Assembly: GCA_964351855.1 (NCBI GenBank)
Contig: CAYGQD010000003.1
Location: 1 to 64,000, forward strand
Direction: 5' to 3'
Origin: JBCDHN01 sp964351855
GTDB lineage: Bacteria; Verrucomicrobiota; Verrucomicrobiia; Verrucomicrobiales; DEV007
Length of the DNA stretch: 64,000 bases
A program made the translations under genes and the position numbers. Shown here piece after piece: positions 1 through 9,237 of the stretch. The notes beneath the pieces were generated by a model that saw only the letters and a program-made list of their open reading frames with translations, was not told where the DNA came from and did not search any database. Position 1 is the stretch's first letter. Every line of letters starts with the position of its first letter.

Positions 1-3000
1 GCTTCCTTCGTAGCTGATGAACTCCACCACCGTTCCGAGATTATTCACCAGGGCAATTCCGTCGGGATCACCATTCTGGATTCCAGCTCTTGAGAAACTC
101 ACGGCACCCTGGCCGCCTCCTTCATCGGGAATGGTTCCGGAAAGATTGATCGTATCGTAAACGGTTCCATTGCTTCCGTTGTAGAGAAGAACCGTCCAGC
201 CCGTCAGGTCCGTTCCCTCATCGCCGGCTACTTCGACGAATTCTCCAACATCAGTTCCCGCATTGTCATAATGGAACTCGTTGAGATGCACGTTGGCCGG
301 CGCGGTCGTGAAATTCCAGGTCGTGTCGTCGGAGATCCCGGCAAAGGCATTACCCGCCGTATCCGTAAACACGCCCGAACCCAGCTGAACCGAATACACC
401 GTTCCCGCCGCCAAATCCTGAGGTGGATTGATCGTGATGACCCCGCCGCCAATGGTCACCGCCGTCGTGGCAACATCGATCGTCTGGACCACGGTTCCAC
501 CGGAGCGAATCACGATATTCCCCGTCCCCTTGGCCATGTCCTCGCCGAAGGTTAGGGTGAGGTCCGACCCTAGTGACACGCCCGTCGCCTCGACCGCCGG
601 AACGAAGGCCGGACTGGCCGGCACGACCACATCGAATCCCGCATCCAGATTGGCCTCGCTCGCGATCAGGGTGATCGTCGCACGCCCCGTCACCGGATCG
701 GCATCACTATCACCCGCTTTCGCCGTGAGCGGGTTCGCTCCGGGGATCAATTCGACCACGTAGTCCGTCGCCGCCCCAAACGCCGTCGCCAACTGAGCTG
801 AGGAGAACAAGTCGGTAAACTGATAAAGCCCGCCCCCGGACGTAGTAGTCGTTTTGATTGGGTTGACCGTGTCTTGAGTCGTGTAGAGATTCACGGTGAC
901 TCCGTCGGCACCCGTTTCCCCGGCCTTCAATCCGTCATCGGAATTCGCGTCATTCCAGACGGTTCCCCCTAACGAGAGTGTCCCGACCAAGCCCGCGTCG
1001 ATACTGGTGTGAACCAAAGTCGTTGCCGGATTCAGGGCCAAAGTTGGCGAGAGTCCGCTCGATGCCGCATTCGAGTCGATCTCTCCGGTGCCCTGTGCGG
1101 TTTGGGTAAACTCCGTGTCCGTCGGTTTGCTGAAAACCAGTCGGTAGGCGGTTCCGTTGACCGGATCAACCGGTAGATTTCCCGCCGTGAAGCTGCCGTC
1201 CGCCGCCGTGGTCGTGGCCAAGTCACCCCGGTTCACCACATTAAACCCACCCGATCCGTTCGGCACAAACTCCTGCACATTCACCGTGACTCCGGCAAAT
1301 CCCGGTTCGGAAGCATCCTGAACACCGTCCCCGTCGATGTCATACCAGACGAAGTCTCCCAACGATCCCGTGGTCAGGGTGTGGAACGTCCAGGTGGTGT
1401 CATCAGAGATCCCGGCATAGTCGTTTCCGGCCAAATCCTGGATCGCTCCCGCCGCAATTTGCACAGAGTATTCCGTTCCCGGCGACAAATCTGCCGGATC
1501 GATCGTCACCACATTTCCGCTGATCGAAACTGCCGCATCCGTAATCGCGAAGGTCTGGATGGCTGCTCCCCCCGTCCGAATCTCAATCGTTCCCGTCGTC
1601 CCTTTGGTGACGTCCTCGGCAAAAGTCAGGACCAAGTTGGAATCGATCGCGACCGTCGTTGCATCATCTGCCGGGCTCAATATCGGTGCGCCCGGAGGCG
1701 TGGTATCGACCGTGACCGAAAACTGGGTAGCGGCGGTATTATCGTTCCCTGCAGCGTCTTGGGCAACACCGCCCGACACATCCACCGTCACCACTCCGTC
1801 GGCGGCGACATCGATCCCCACCGTGAAGGTCCCATCGCTATGATCCGTGAACCCCGAAACTGTGCCTCCGGTCACCTGGATATCTCCCAAAACGAAACCA
1901 GTCACGATTTCTCCGAAGTCGACCGTGACCGTAAACGGATCGTTCGTAGTCGTACCCGTCGGGCCGGAAATCACCGGGACCGGAGCAGAGTTATCGATCG
2001 CGTAAACCTCTCCGGTGAAACCTGTAGTGGCAAGATTCCCCGCATCATCGGTGACACTATCACCGCTCGTGACGAAATTCAGCCCCAGGGTCCCGTCACC
2101 AGCAATGCTCCCGACAGTTACCGTCACCACCGTTCCATTCGCCGCAGAAACACCGGTAATGGTCCCGGCGACCGTTCCCGTCGTGGCCAAAGCGAAGTCC
2201 GTAATCTCGATGTCATTGACGGTTTCACTGAAAGTCACTGTAAACCCGACACTATCCGCCCCTGTCGGACTGCTGTCCGCCCGGACGATCGACTGCACCG
2301 CCGGTGGAGTTATGTCCGCCGGAGCCGTCACCGTGATGGTAACGATATCCGTATCCGTCTGCACCCCGCCATCGAGGAAATCGACGAACTGCGCTGCGGT
2401 TTGGGAGCCACCCACGCTGAAGTCGTCTGCCGCCGTAAAGTCCACTTCGTAGCCCAAATCAGCCAAGGCCCCGACCGTAATCACGCTGAGCGGATTCAAC
2501 ACGCCGTCGTTCGCGAAACCGGTCATCAGCTCCGTCCCCAGGGCCGCGCCGCCTGCCGAGCCATCCTCATCCCAATGGGAATCCGCCGTTCCTTCTCCCC
2601 CATCATCTTCCAGTGGGATCGCTCCACCCGCGTCCGGATCAACGACGAAGTCGTAGGCCAAATTCGCCAAAGCACCGACGTAACTTACCGCCCCCGGAGC
2701 CCCGATCGCCAGACCGAAGTCTTCCCACAAGGTTCCCAACCCGAGAATATGCCCCATCTCATGAAGCGCCGTCGAAAAGAAATCGAGATCGCTCATCGCG
2801 CCGATCTCCTGGCTGTTGAAGGTCAGTTCTCCGGCGGAAGGGAGACCGTTGCTGTAAAAGGCGGTGGGCCCGGCTTGGGCCAAGGTCCCGCCACTGCCCA
2901 GATCCGCGACGTTCGCGGTGATGGCGAGATCGGTCACGACACCCAGGTCTCCAAGGATGACTTCTTCCCAACGCGCCACCGCGTTGTTCAGCTGGGTCAC

Positions 3001-6000
3001 TTGAGCCGCGTTAAACCCGCTCTGAGTCTGCCCGATATTGTAGCTGGAACCGGTCGCGGCGACGATCCCCGCCGTCCCCAGATCGCTCGTTGCGATCGTC
3101 AGATCGACACTCCCCACCGTTCCCGGAGCTTGAAAGGTGAGCCCTTCCAGCGCGGAATTGATATTCGCCACCGTCCCGGACAGGGTCACGGTTCCCGAGC
3201 CATCACCAGACTGGGTCACCACCCCGGCATTCCCCAGGGTCAAGCTGCCGCTGCCGACAGTCAACGTCACCGAAATCACCTCGGCGGGCCCGGCATCGTC
3301 CGACACCGTGATCGCGTTCCCGTTTCCGGTGGAGAAGACGATCGTGTCCCCGACCGTGACGCTCGCCGTCGTTCCACCGGCCAGCTGGTTTTCCGGCGCA
3401 TCATTCACCGGCAAGACGGAGATGGTCGCCGTCACCGTGGTGACTTCGGTCGTTGCCGTTCCGGAATCCAACTCTCCGATGACGCTGGGATCTTGTCCGT
3501 TGCTGCCGTTGTCATCGATGATGACGGTCAAGGTATCGGTCCCGTTAAACCCGGAGTTCGCCCGGTAAACCAGTCCGGCCACCGCCGTATTCACCTGGGC
3601 GATCGTCCCGATGAAGGAAACCGTGGCCGCCCCGTCCCCGGATACCGAACTCACCGCACCGGCATCGCCCAGCGTCAAGATGCCGTTCGTCACGCTCAAA
3701 CTCACATTCACCAGATCCGAGCCCGGAGCCGCCTCCGTGGCATCGTCAAAGATGAGCAAGGCCGAACCCGGCGCGCTGGTGAAAATCAAGTCGGTGTCCT
3801 CGAACGTGGTGTAATTCACGCGCAGACCGGCCGCGACCGGCGGATCATTCGTCGGGGTCACATTGATCGTGATCGTCTCCGACGCCGTGCCTCCGTTTCC
3901 GTCATCCACCGCCACCGTCAGCGTCATCGGCCCACCATTGTCATTGTTGAAATCCGGATCTCCGACGAAGGCGGTAAACCCGTTATCCAGCGTGCCATTG
4001 ATGTCCGTCAACGTCCCCGTAATCGTCGCCACATCCTCATTCGGATTCAGCGAAACCACCGCTCCGCCGGATCCGGTCAGCCCGCCAATGAATCCGTTGT
4101 TCGACAACGTCAACGTCACCGTCAACGGATCCGTCCCCGCATCCGTGTCACTGATCTGAATCGCCGAACTCGGTGCTAACCCGTCAAACGGAAAACCCGG
4201 GAAGAACGCATCCCCATTCGCATCCGGCACCAGCTCATCCAGCGTCACCGAGGTTCCGGAATTTAGGGTGATGGTCGGGGCGGCGTTGGTGGAGGGCGCG
4301 GAACCAAAGGGTGTGGTTCCATCATTTTGAAATCCCGGAGAAAAACCGCCTCCTATCGTGTCGTGCTTTACAAAGCTGCCGATAAGATCCGGGTTGCGGG
4401 TGAGTGAAGTATTGTCTCCCCCTTCGCTTCCGTAAGTTTCAGCAATACTGTTTGTTCCATCGCTAAGTGTGATCGTATCACCACCGTTGTTGAGACCCAA
4501 TGTCCCAGCTGTAACAACCAATGCGCCACCAAAAGTTCCAGTGGGCGTCCCGCCTCCAAAAATCACCACCGCTTGATTGGAAGTAACGATCGTTCCAGGA
4601 GAAAAAGTGTGCCGGATTCCGAATCCATCCGAAACAGTCCAACCACTTATATCCACATCTTCGCTTCCCTTGTATACCAACTCCACAAACTCATCGTCAG
4701 CCGTATCAACGGTTCCGTCGCCATTGGCATCACCCGTAGTCGCATCAGGATCTGCCAGAATTTCGTTGATTACCCAGTTAGCAGGAACCAACGAGGTGTT
4801 CCCAGGGCCGAAATCGTTGTCACTAACATTCACCGGTATCGGTGTGACGCTCAATCCGTTGTAGTTCCCGTCAGAAGAGGCGACCGCGAACGTAAGGCTG
4901 TCGGTGTGGTTTCCTTCGACATCCGAATCATCGATTGCCGTCACCGTGACGGTTTGCGGGGAGGTCGCGTTCCCCGGAGTAAAGGTCAACACGAGAGGAC
5001 TCGCGAGAGTCCCTGCGCCGCTCGCTCCCGCAGCCGAAAGCGTCGTTTCCGCGTTGGCTGGAGTGATCGTGATCGTTACATTGCTCGTTGGAGCCGAGTC
5101 AAGGACCACCTGAAACGTGTCCGTCGCGCCGCCTTCGGTGACATCGGTGGAACCGTCGCTCTGAGTGATTGTTACACCGACAACCGGACCGCCAAATGCC
5201 CCAATCCAACTACCGGGATCCATGTCGGCAACGTCTTTGGGGGAGTTAGTGTGATTAGGACCAAAGCTTCCAGAATCGGCGAACACATTCCAATCAGCTT
5301 CCTCCCACGTCGCACTAGGATTCGTACTTGAAGCCTTGCGCTCTGCTCTACCGTCCTCGAACTCATGAGCCGTTCCAGTCCCGTCTTCGCCTGGCACGCC
5401 AAAAATATCAACCAATGTGCCTGAGTTGTCGAAGACGCCAACCTGATCGTCACCGTTGCTATCAGCTGGTCCCCCGCCACCACCAACGATAGTCGGAGCG
5501 AAACCGTATGCCGTCAGAAATGCGGTCCCATTTGCTGCAATCGTTGCAAACTGTCCCGGACCAAAATTACCAAGTGAACCAAGATCAACGGAAGTAGTAG
5601 TGGTGGAATTCCCGTTGGTCCAACGACGTAAACTCCAACCCGTCATGTCGATCGCAGATGCACTGGAATTATAAATTTCCACGTATCTAGCGGTATCAGT
5701 GTCATTGGGATCAGCCAATTCGGTGATAATTATTCCTCCGGTTCCCATATAATGCTCACCTTCCAAACTCCCCGCCACCGCCCCATCCGCCTGATCATCC
5801 CCCGCAATCCGCCGTTGCCCTTCCGAAATATACGCATACATCAGACTCTCATCCTGATCGAAGCTGCTCTGGTCCAAGAGACCCAAAATATGCCCTTGCT
5901 CGTGCATGACCACGGTGACGAGGTCGATGTCTCGGGCGGCAGCCGTACCTTGGTTGGCGACGAAGGTGGTGGCTCCGGTCGGGGTGAATTCTTCGTCTTC

Positions 6001-6687
6001 CAAGGGCGTTTCGTCGATGAACCAGCCGCGCTGGGCGGCGTCGATGTCGATGGTGATGACGTTGCCTTCGGTGACGCCGACGCGGTTCGGCGGGAGGTCG
6101 GCGATTCGGTATTCCACCGCGTCGAGGGCGGCGACTTGCGCTTCGCTGAGACCGGTCGCGAGCCAGCGTTGCTTGGCGGCTTCAGCGACTTCGAGAAGGC
6201 TGTTGAGGGCGAGGGCTTCTTCGACTCCGGAAATGGATGAACTGCTTTCATCGCCCTCGGCGGTGGTTTCCGCCGTGATGTTGAAGGCTTCCATCTCTTC
6301 GTCCGCCAGCAAAAAGACGACCTGATCCAAGAGCCCGTCCGCTTCATTCTCAGATTTGGCCACGACTTCGATCTCCCGATCCGAGAGTTCGGCCGGTTCC
6401 GCTACGTTCCCTTCTTGAGGGGCTGCGTCGATCGGTTCCAGAGCAGCGTCCGTCGGCGGTTCGCTCTCGGCATAGCTGGCCGGTGCGACGTGGGCCGCGT
6501 CTTCCATCGCCTTGCTTTCCGGAGCCGCTTCCGCGCCTTCAGTTGGAGCATCGACGGGGGCGGCTGAGTAGAGAATCCGTTGCTCGAGACGTTCGTGGCC
6601 GACGCGTTGATCGCGTTCGTCAGAGATGAGGTCGTTGGTAAACGGCCAGACACGATTTTTCCGCTTTTTAGGGGACGCAGGTTTCAT
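1..6687 (-). CDS. Giant LEPR-type multidomain surface protein (C-terminus outside window)
   Basis: One open frame of 2229 codons runs from an ATG at 6687 off the left edge. Near the N-terminus (residues 34-44) is LEQRILYSAAP, which resembles the LEPR-XLL signature of giant PVC surface proteins; no classical signal peptide is visible. Two metzincin-like zinc motifs follow: HEQGHILGLLD at 262-272 and HEMGHILGLGTLW at 1309-1321. Between and after them I read lamin-tail-like domains (about 316-430, 637-730, and 2131 onward), a Calx-beta-like stretch (about 500-629), cadherin/Ig-like repeats (about 810-1190 and 1465-1660), two SbsA-type Ig-like domains (about 1662-1766 and 2020-2130) and SdrD-B-like repeats (about 1768-1910). 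The composition is acidic and rich in Thr, Gly, Asp and Val with almost no Cys, as in calcium-stabilised extracellular proteins. Likely a secreted or cell-surface adhesin with metalloprotease capacity. Domain names come from motif recognition, not a search. Confidence 0.85.
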   Translation of the reverse strand, partial: MKPASPKKRKNRVWPFTNDLISDERDQRVGHERLEQRILYSAAPVDAPTEGAEAAPESKAMEDAAHVAPASYAESEPPTDAALEPIDAAPQEGNVAEPAELSDREIEVVAKSENEADGLLDQVVFLLADEEMEAFNITAETTAEGDESSSSISGVEEALALNSLLEVAEAAKQRWLATGLSEAQVAALDAVEYRIADLPPNRVGVTEGNVITIDIDAAQRGWFIDETPLEDEEFTPTGATTFVANQGTAAARDIDLVTVVMHEQGHILGLLDQSSFDQDESLMYAYISEGQRRIAGDDQADGAVAGSLEGEHYMGTGGIIITELADPNDTDTARYVEIYNSSASAIDMTGWSLRRWTNGNSTTTTSVDLGSLGNFGPGQFATIAANGTAFLTAYGFAPTIVGGGGGPADSNGDDQVGVFDNSGTLVDIFGVPGEDGTGTAHEFEDGRAERKASSTNPSATWEEADWNVFADSGSFGPNHTNSPKDVADMDPGSWIGAFGGPVVGVTITQSDGSTDVTEGGATDTFQVVLDSAPTSNVTITITPANAETTLSAAGASGAGTLASPLVLTFTPGNATSPQTVTVTAIDDSDVEGNHTDSLTFAVASSDGNYNGLSVTPIPVNVSDNDFGPGNTSLVPANWVINEILADPDATTGDANGDGTVDTADDEFVELVYKGSEDVDISGWTVSDGFGIRHTFSPGTIVTSNQAVVIFGGGTPTGTFGGALVVTAGTLGLNNGGDTITLSDGTNSIAETYGSEGGDNTSLTRNPDLIGSFVKHDTIGGGFSPGFQNDGTTPFGSAPSTNAAPTITLNSGTSVTLDELVPDANGDAFFPGFPFDGLAPSSAIQISDTDAGTDPLTVTLTLSNNGFIGGLTGSGGAVVSLNPNEDVATITGTLTDINGTLDNGFTAFVGDPDFNNDNGGPMTLTVAVDDGNGGTASETITINVTPTNDPPVAAGLRVNYTTFEDTDLIFTSAPGSALLIFDDATEAAPGSDLVNVSLSVTNGILTLGDAGAVSSVSGDGAATVSFIGTIAQVNTAVAGLVYRANSGFNGTDTLTVIIDDNGSNGQDPSVIGELDSGTATTEVTTVTATISVLPVNDAPENQLAGGTTASVTVGDTIVFSTGNGNAITVSDDAGPAEVISVTLTVGSGSLTLGNAGVVTQSGDGSGTVTLSGTVANINSALEGLTFQAPGTVGSVDLTIATSDLGTAGIVAATGSSYNIGQTQSGFNAAQVTQLNNAVARWEEVILGDLGVVTDLAITANVADLGSGGTLAQAGPTAFYSNGLPSAGELTFNSQEIGAMSDLDFFSTALHEMGHILGLGTLWEDFGLAIGAPGAVSYVGALANLAYDFVVDPDAGGAIPLEDDGGEGTADSHWDEDGSAGGAALGTELMTGFANDGVLNPLSVITVGALADLGYEVDFTAADDFSVGGSQTAAQFVDFLDGGVQTDTDIVTITVTAPADITPPAVQSIVRADSSPTGADSVGFTVTFSETVNDIEITDFALATTGTVAGTITGVSAANGTVVTVTVGSIAGDGTLGLNFVTSGDSVTDDAGNLATTGFTGEVYAIDNSAPVPVISGPTGTTTNDPFTVTVDFGEIVTGFVLGDIQVTGGTVSGFTDHSDGTFTVGIDVAADGVVTVDVSGGVAQDAAGNDNTAATQFSVTVDTTPPGAPILSPADDATTVAIDSNLVLTFAEDVTKGTTGTIEIRTGGAAIQTFAITDAAVSISGNVVTIDPADLSPGTEYSVQIAAGAIQDLAGNDYAGISDDTTWTFHTLTTGSLGDFVWYDIDGDGVQDASEPGFAGVTVNVQEFVPNGSGGFNVVNRGDLATTTAADGSFTAGNLPVDPVNGTAYRLVFSKPTDTEFTQTAQGTGEIDSNAASSGLSPTLALNPATTLVHTSIDAGLVGTLSLGGTVWNDANSDDGLKAGETGADGVTVNLYTTQDTVNPIKTTTTSGGGLYQFTDLFSSAQLATAFGAATDYVVELIPGANPLTAKAGDSDADPVTGRATITLIASEANLDAGFDVVVPASPAFVPAVEATGVSLGSDLTLTFGEDMAKGTGNIVIRSGGTVVQTIDVATTAVTIGGGVITINPPQDLAAGTVYSVQLGSGVFTDTAGNAFAGISDDTTWNFTTAPANVHLNEFHYDNAGTDVGEFVEVAGDEGTDLTGWTVLLYNGSNGTVYDTINLSGTIPDEGGGQGAVSFSRAGIQNGDPDGIALVNNLGTVVEFISYEGS

Positions 6688-7201
6688 GGGAATGTGGGGG
6701 GAAGAGGGAGATCGAGAAGGGAGTAAGGGTGCGCGCTCAGGTTTCAACGGCGCGCTGGCAAGCTTGGTGGCGAAACCGTTCCAGGCTCCTAAGCCCCCAC
6801 TCCAAACGGAGCGAGAAAGGGGATCGCGAACTCGCAATGCGAGAGCTGAAGGAGCGCGGAACGATGAATCCTAGCCATGATGGGAAGATAGCTAGGCAAG
6901 GATCGAAGGAAGGCATGTGACATCTTGTTATAAAATCTTCACGTGGCATTATTGTCACATGGCATGCGTTAGATAAGACCGGAACCCCACGATGTGATTC
7001 CTCAAACGAACCAAGCAAGGCTTCGAAAATTCCTAACCATCCCGTTAGAAGCAAAAACCGTGCCCAGTTGGGAAGAAAAGGGAGAAAACGACCATTTTCT
7101 GTCATCCCAACCCACTCGGAAACCCTCTTCCGTTCATCCGTGTCAAAAACGTTGATTGTGCTTGCCTCCGTCTCCCCCTAGCCTAACGGATATTCCTTGC
7201 C
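6688..7201. other. Divergent intergenic region between surface protein and kinase
   Basis: This 514-bp gap separates two divergently transcribed genes and must hold both promoters. I see no convincing gene: the short frames in it overlap one another on both strands and lack recognisable domains. The one clear structure is a 9-bp perfect inverted repeat, listed separately. Confidence 0.6.
6914..6961. repeat. 9-bp inverted repeat with 30-bp spacer
   Basis: CATGTGACA at 6914-6922 is repeated as TGTCACATG at 6953-6961. The spacer is AT-rich. It lies in the promoter region shared by the giant surface protein and the kinase, so it could be a dimeric operator or a hairpin. No function is demonstrated. 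Confidence 0.45.
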
Positions 7202-8572
7202 ATGAACGCCCGCTACCGCCAGGACGAACTCATCGGAAAAGGAGGTGCCGGTGCTGTCTACAAAGGGTTCGACACCCAACTCCAACGCCCGGTCGCGATC
7301 AAGCGACTCCTTCTTCACGCCTCCGAGACGGGGAGCGATTCCGGCACTCAGGGAAGCCCGGAGTCCCTCTTACAAGAAGCAAAGACGCTGTCCACTTTCC
7401 AACATCCGAACATCGTCACGGTGCACGACCTCGGAGTGGACGACGAAGATCATCCCTTTGTGGTGATGGAGTTCATCAATGGAGAGACGCTGGACAGTTT
7501 GGTGGAGCGCGGTCCCATGACGGAAAAGGATTTCCGGATTCTGGCGGCCGATACCCTTGATGCGCTCATCGCGGCGCATTCACAGGACCTGCTTCATCGC
7601 GATCTCAAGCCCAGCAATTTGATGTTAGAGTGGCGGACCCAAGGCAAATTCCAGGGGAAGTTGCTCGACTTTGGGCTGGCCAAACTTAGCCATGCCCCTG
7701 CTCGGCAAACCATCGATCAAGGCGGCGCGGTCATGGGTTCGATCTATTTCATGGCGCCGGAGCAGTTCGAACGCTCCCCACTTGATGCCAGGACCGATCT
7801 CTACAGCCTGGGTGCCACCTTTTACTATGCCTTGACGGGACGAAATCCTTTCGATGGGACCACCGCGCCAGAGGTGATGGCCGCCCATCTGCAACACTCC
7901 ATGGTTCCCCTGTCCGAGCTTCGGCCCGATCTCTCTCCCCTACTCTGCCAGTGGGTCGAGAGCCTCATGAAGCGGCGACCGGAAGAGCGCTTTCAGACGG
8001 CGCAAGAGGCGCTCGAAGCGTTTCAATTCGAGCCGACTGTGGTCCTGAAATCGGCTCCCGTTCAGAAATCGGGCGTATCTCGGGCAGTGGTCGGCGTCGG
8101 CTTGCTCAGCTTCCTTCTTCTGGGAGGCGGTGCCGTTTGGTGGCTTCGATCTCCATCCATGACCGGAGAAGGATTGGCCGAAGTTCCCACGGACAGCTCG
8201 GCCGCCATCGCCCATTCCATCGTTGCCAAACCGGAGCTGATTGCTGAACCAGAAACGGTTTCTCCTTTCGATCTTGATGCGCTGGGAACGATGATTGGCG
8301 AACCCGTCACGATTGAAGGAACCATCGTCGGAGCCGGCGAAAGTAAGTCCGGCAAAACACGATACCTCAATTTTTCAAACCGCCCTGGCACCAGTCTCTC
8401 GATCGGGTTTCGCGTTTCCGAAGTGGACCCGCTCTATTCTCTAACACGGCTGGAAACCATGATCGGTCAAGAGGTGCAGGTTACCGGTGACGTGATCCGT
8501 CTTTTCGGGAATTTGCTCGTCTTTGTCAGCGAAGAATCACAGCTAACGGTTCTTCCCACGAACCCCGACTAG
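7202..8572 (+). CDS. Transmembrane Ser/Thr protein kinase with C-terminal OB-like domain
   Basis: Hanks-type kinase of 456 residues. Visible motifs: glycine loop GKGGAGAVYKG (12-22), ATP-anchoring lysine in VAIKRL (K34), catalytic HRDLKPSN (132-139), metal-binding DFG (156-158) and APEQ (185-188). A hydrophobic segment at about 294-315 should cross the membrane, placing the kinase in the cytoplasm and about 140 residues outside. That outer part (about 348-452) has an OB-fold-like pattern (GEPVTIEGTIVG, GQEVQVTGDVI) instead of the PASTA or WD40 repeats common on bacterial kinases. Its stop codon TAG overlaps the stop of the convergent next gene in a shared CTAG. It probably relays an envelope signal, but its substrate is not evident. 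Confidence 0.9.
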   Translation: MNARYRQDELIGKGGAGAVYKGFDTQLQRPVAIKRLLLHASETGSDSGTQGSPESLLQEAKTLSTFQHPNIVTVHDLGVDDEDHPFVVMEFINGETLDSLVERGPMTEKDFRILAADTLDALIAAHSQDLLHRDLKPSNLMLEWRTQGKFQGKLLDFGLAKLSHAPARQTIDQGGAVMGSIYFMAPEQFERSPLDARTDLYSLGATFYYALTGRNPFDGTTAPEVMAAHLQHSMVPLSELRPDLSPLLCQWVESLMKRRPEERFQTAQEALEAFQFEPTVVLKSAPVQKSGVSRAVVGVGLLSFLLLGGGAVWWLRSPSMTGEGLAEVPTDSSAAIAHSIVAKPELIAEPETVSPFDLDALGTMIGEPVTIEGTIVGAGESKSGKTRYLNFSNRPGTSLSIGFRVSEVDPLYSLTRLETMIGQEVQVTGDVIRLFGNLLVFVSEESQLTVLPTNPD

Positions 8573-9237
8573 CCCTGCGGCTCCGCCTCATACTTCATGA
8601 AATGGACCGCGACGGCTTTCAGACCGTTGTTGGTCAAATCGTCAAAAAGGAACACGACATAGTGGCCGTTCTGCCGCATCTCCACATTCTCGATTTCCGT
8701 GCCATTGGATTCAATCGAAACGGTTTGCTCGAGCTTGGCCTCGAATTCCCGGGCGCGTTGCCGATCCAGAAGTGCTACTTGACTGCCCACCTTCACCGCC
8801 ACTTGCGGCTTCGCGGAGAGAGACACGACGGAGAGCTGCGGCTTGTCGCGTTTTTCGGATTCACTCAGCTTCGAAAACTTCAGTTCCGGAACCAGCTCGC
8901 CATCGACTTCCTTAAACTGGTGATACACGACGATTCCGACGGTCCCGGCTCCAGGGATCTGGACCTTACTTTTCAGGACCGGAGGATCGCAGGCTTCGTT
9001 GGTCACTTCCAAGGTGGTCTCACCGGCCCAAAGGGTAATGACGCCCGATGAACCGCCGGGCGGAACGGGATTTCCCTTGAGCAAGTCGACTGGCCCCAGG
9101 GTGATGCGAGTCGGAGTCTCCAAGCCAACTGCACTGACCACCCGAGCGAAGCCATACTGATCGGGAGTCGGTTTTTCAGCGTGCGAGGTGACGAGGATTC
9201 CCAGGCTGAGGGGAAGCAGAATGCGGAGGGTTTTCAT
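8569..9237 (-). CDS. Secreted protein of unknown function at end of pseudopilin operon
   Basis: 222 residues beginning with a clear signal peptide (MKTLRILLPLSLGILVTSHA, cleavage near residue 20). The mature part looks all-beta, with a possible Ig-like core around residues 40-110 and a second beta-rich part at 145-222. I recognise no catalytic motif. Its ATG overlaps the stop of the large pseudopilin-like gene by 4 bp (ATGA), so it is almost certainly translated with the D-B-C-A cassette. A periplasmic accessory or chaperone of that system is a reasonable inference only. Confidence 0.7.
   Translation of the reverse strand: MKTLRILLPLSLGILVTSHAEKPTPDQYGFARVVSAVGLETPTRITLGPVDLLKGNPVPPGGSSGVITLWAGETTLEVTNEACDPPVLKSKVQIPGAGTVGIVVYHQFKEVDGELVPELKFSKLSESEKRDKPQLSVVSLSAKPQVAVKVGSQVALLDRQRAREFEAKLEQTVSIESNGTEIENVEMRQNGHYVVFLFDDLTNNGLKAVAVHFMKYEAEPQG

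Noticed and set aside
1381..4179. A 932-codon open frame on the plus strand
   Set aside because: It is antisense to the giant surface protein; its product is rich in Arg, His and Asp without any domain, while the minus frame is open for the full 6.7 kb and shows clear domains.
6914..6961. CRP-type operator
   Set aside because: The TGTGA and TCACA halves are 30 bp apart rather than about 6, so a standard CRP site does not fit.
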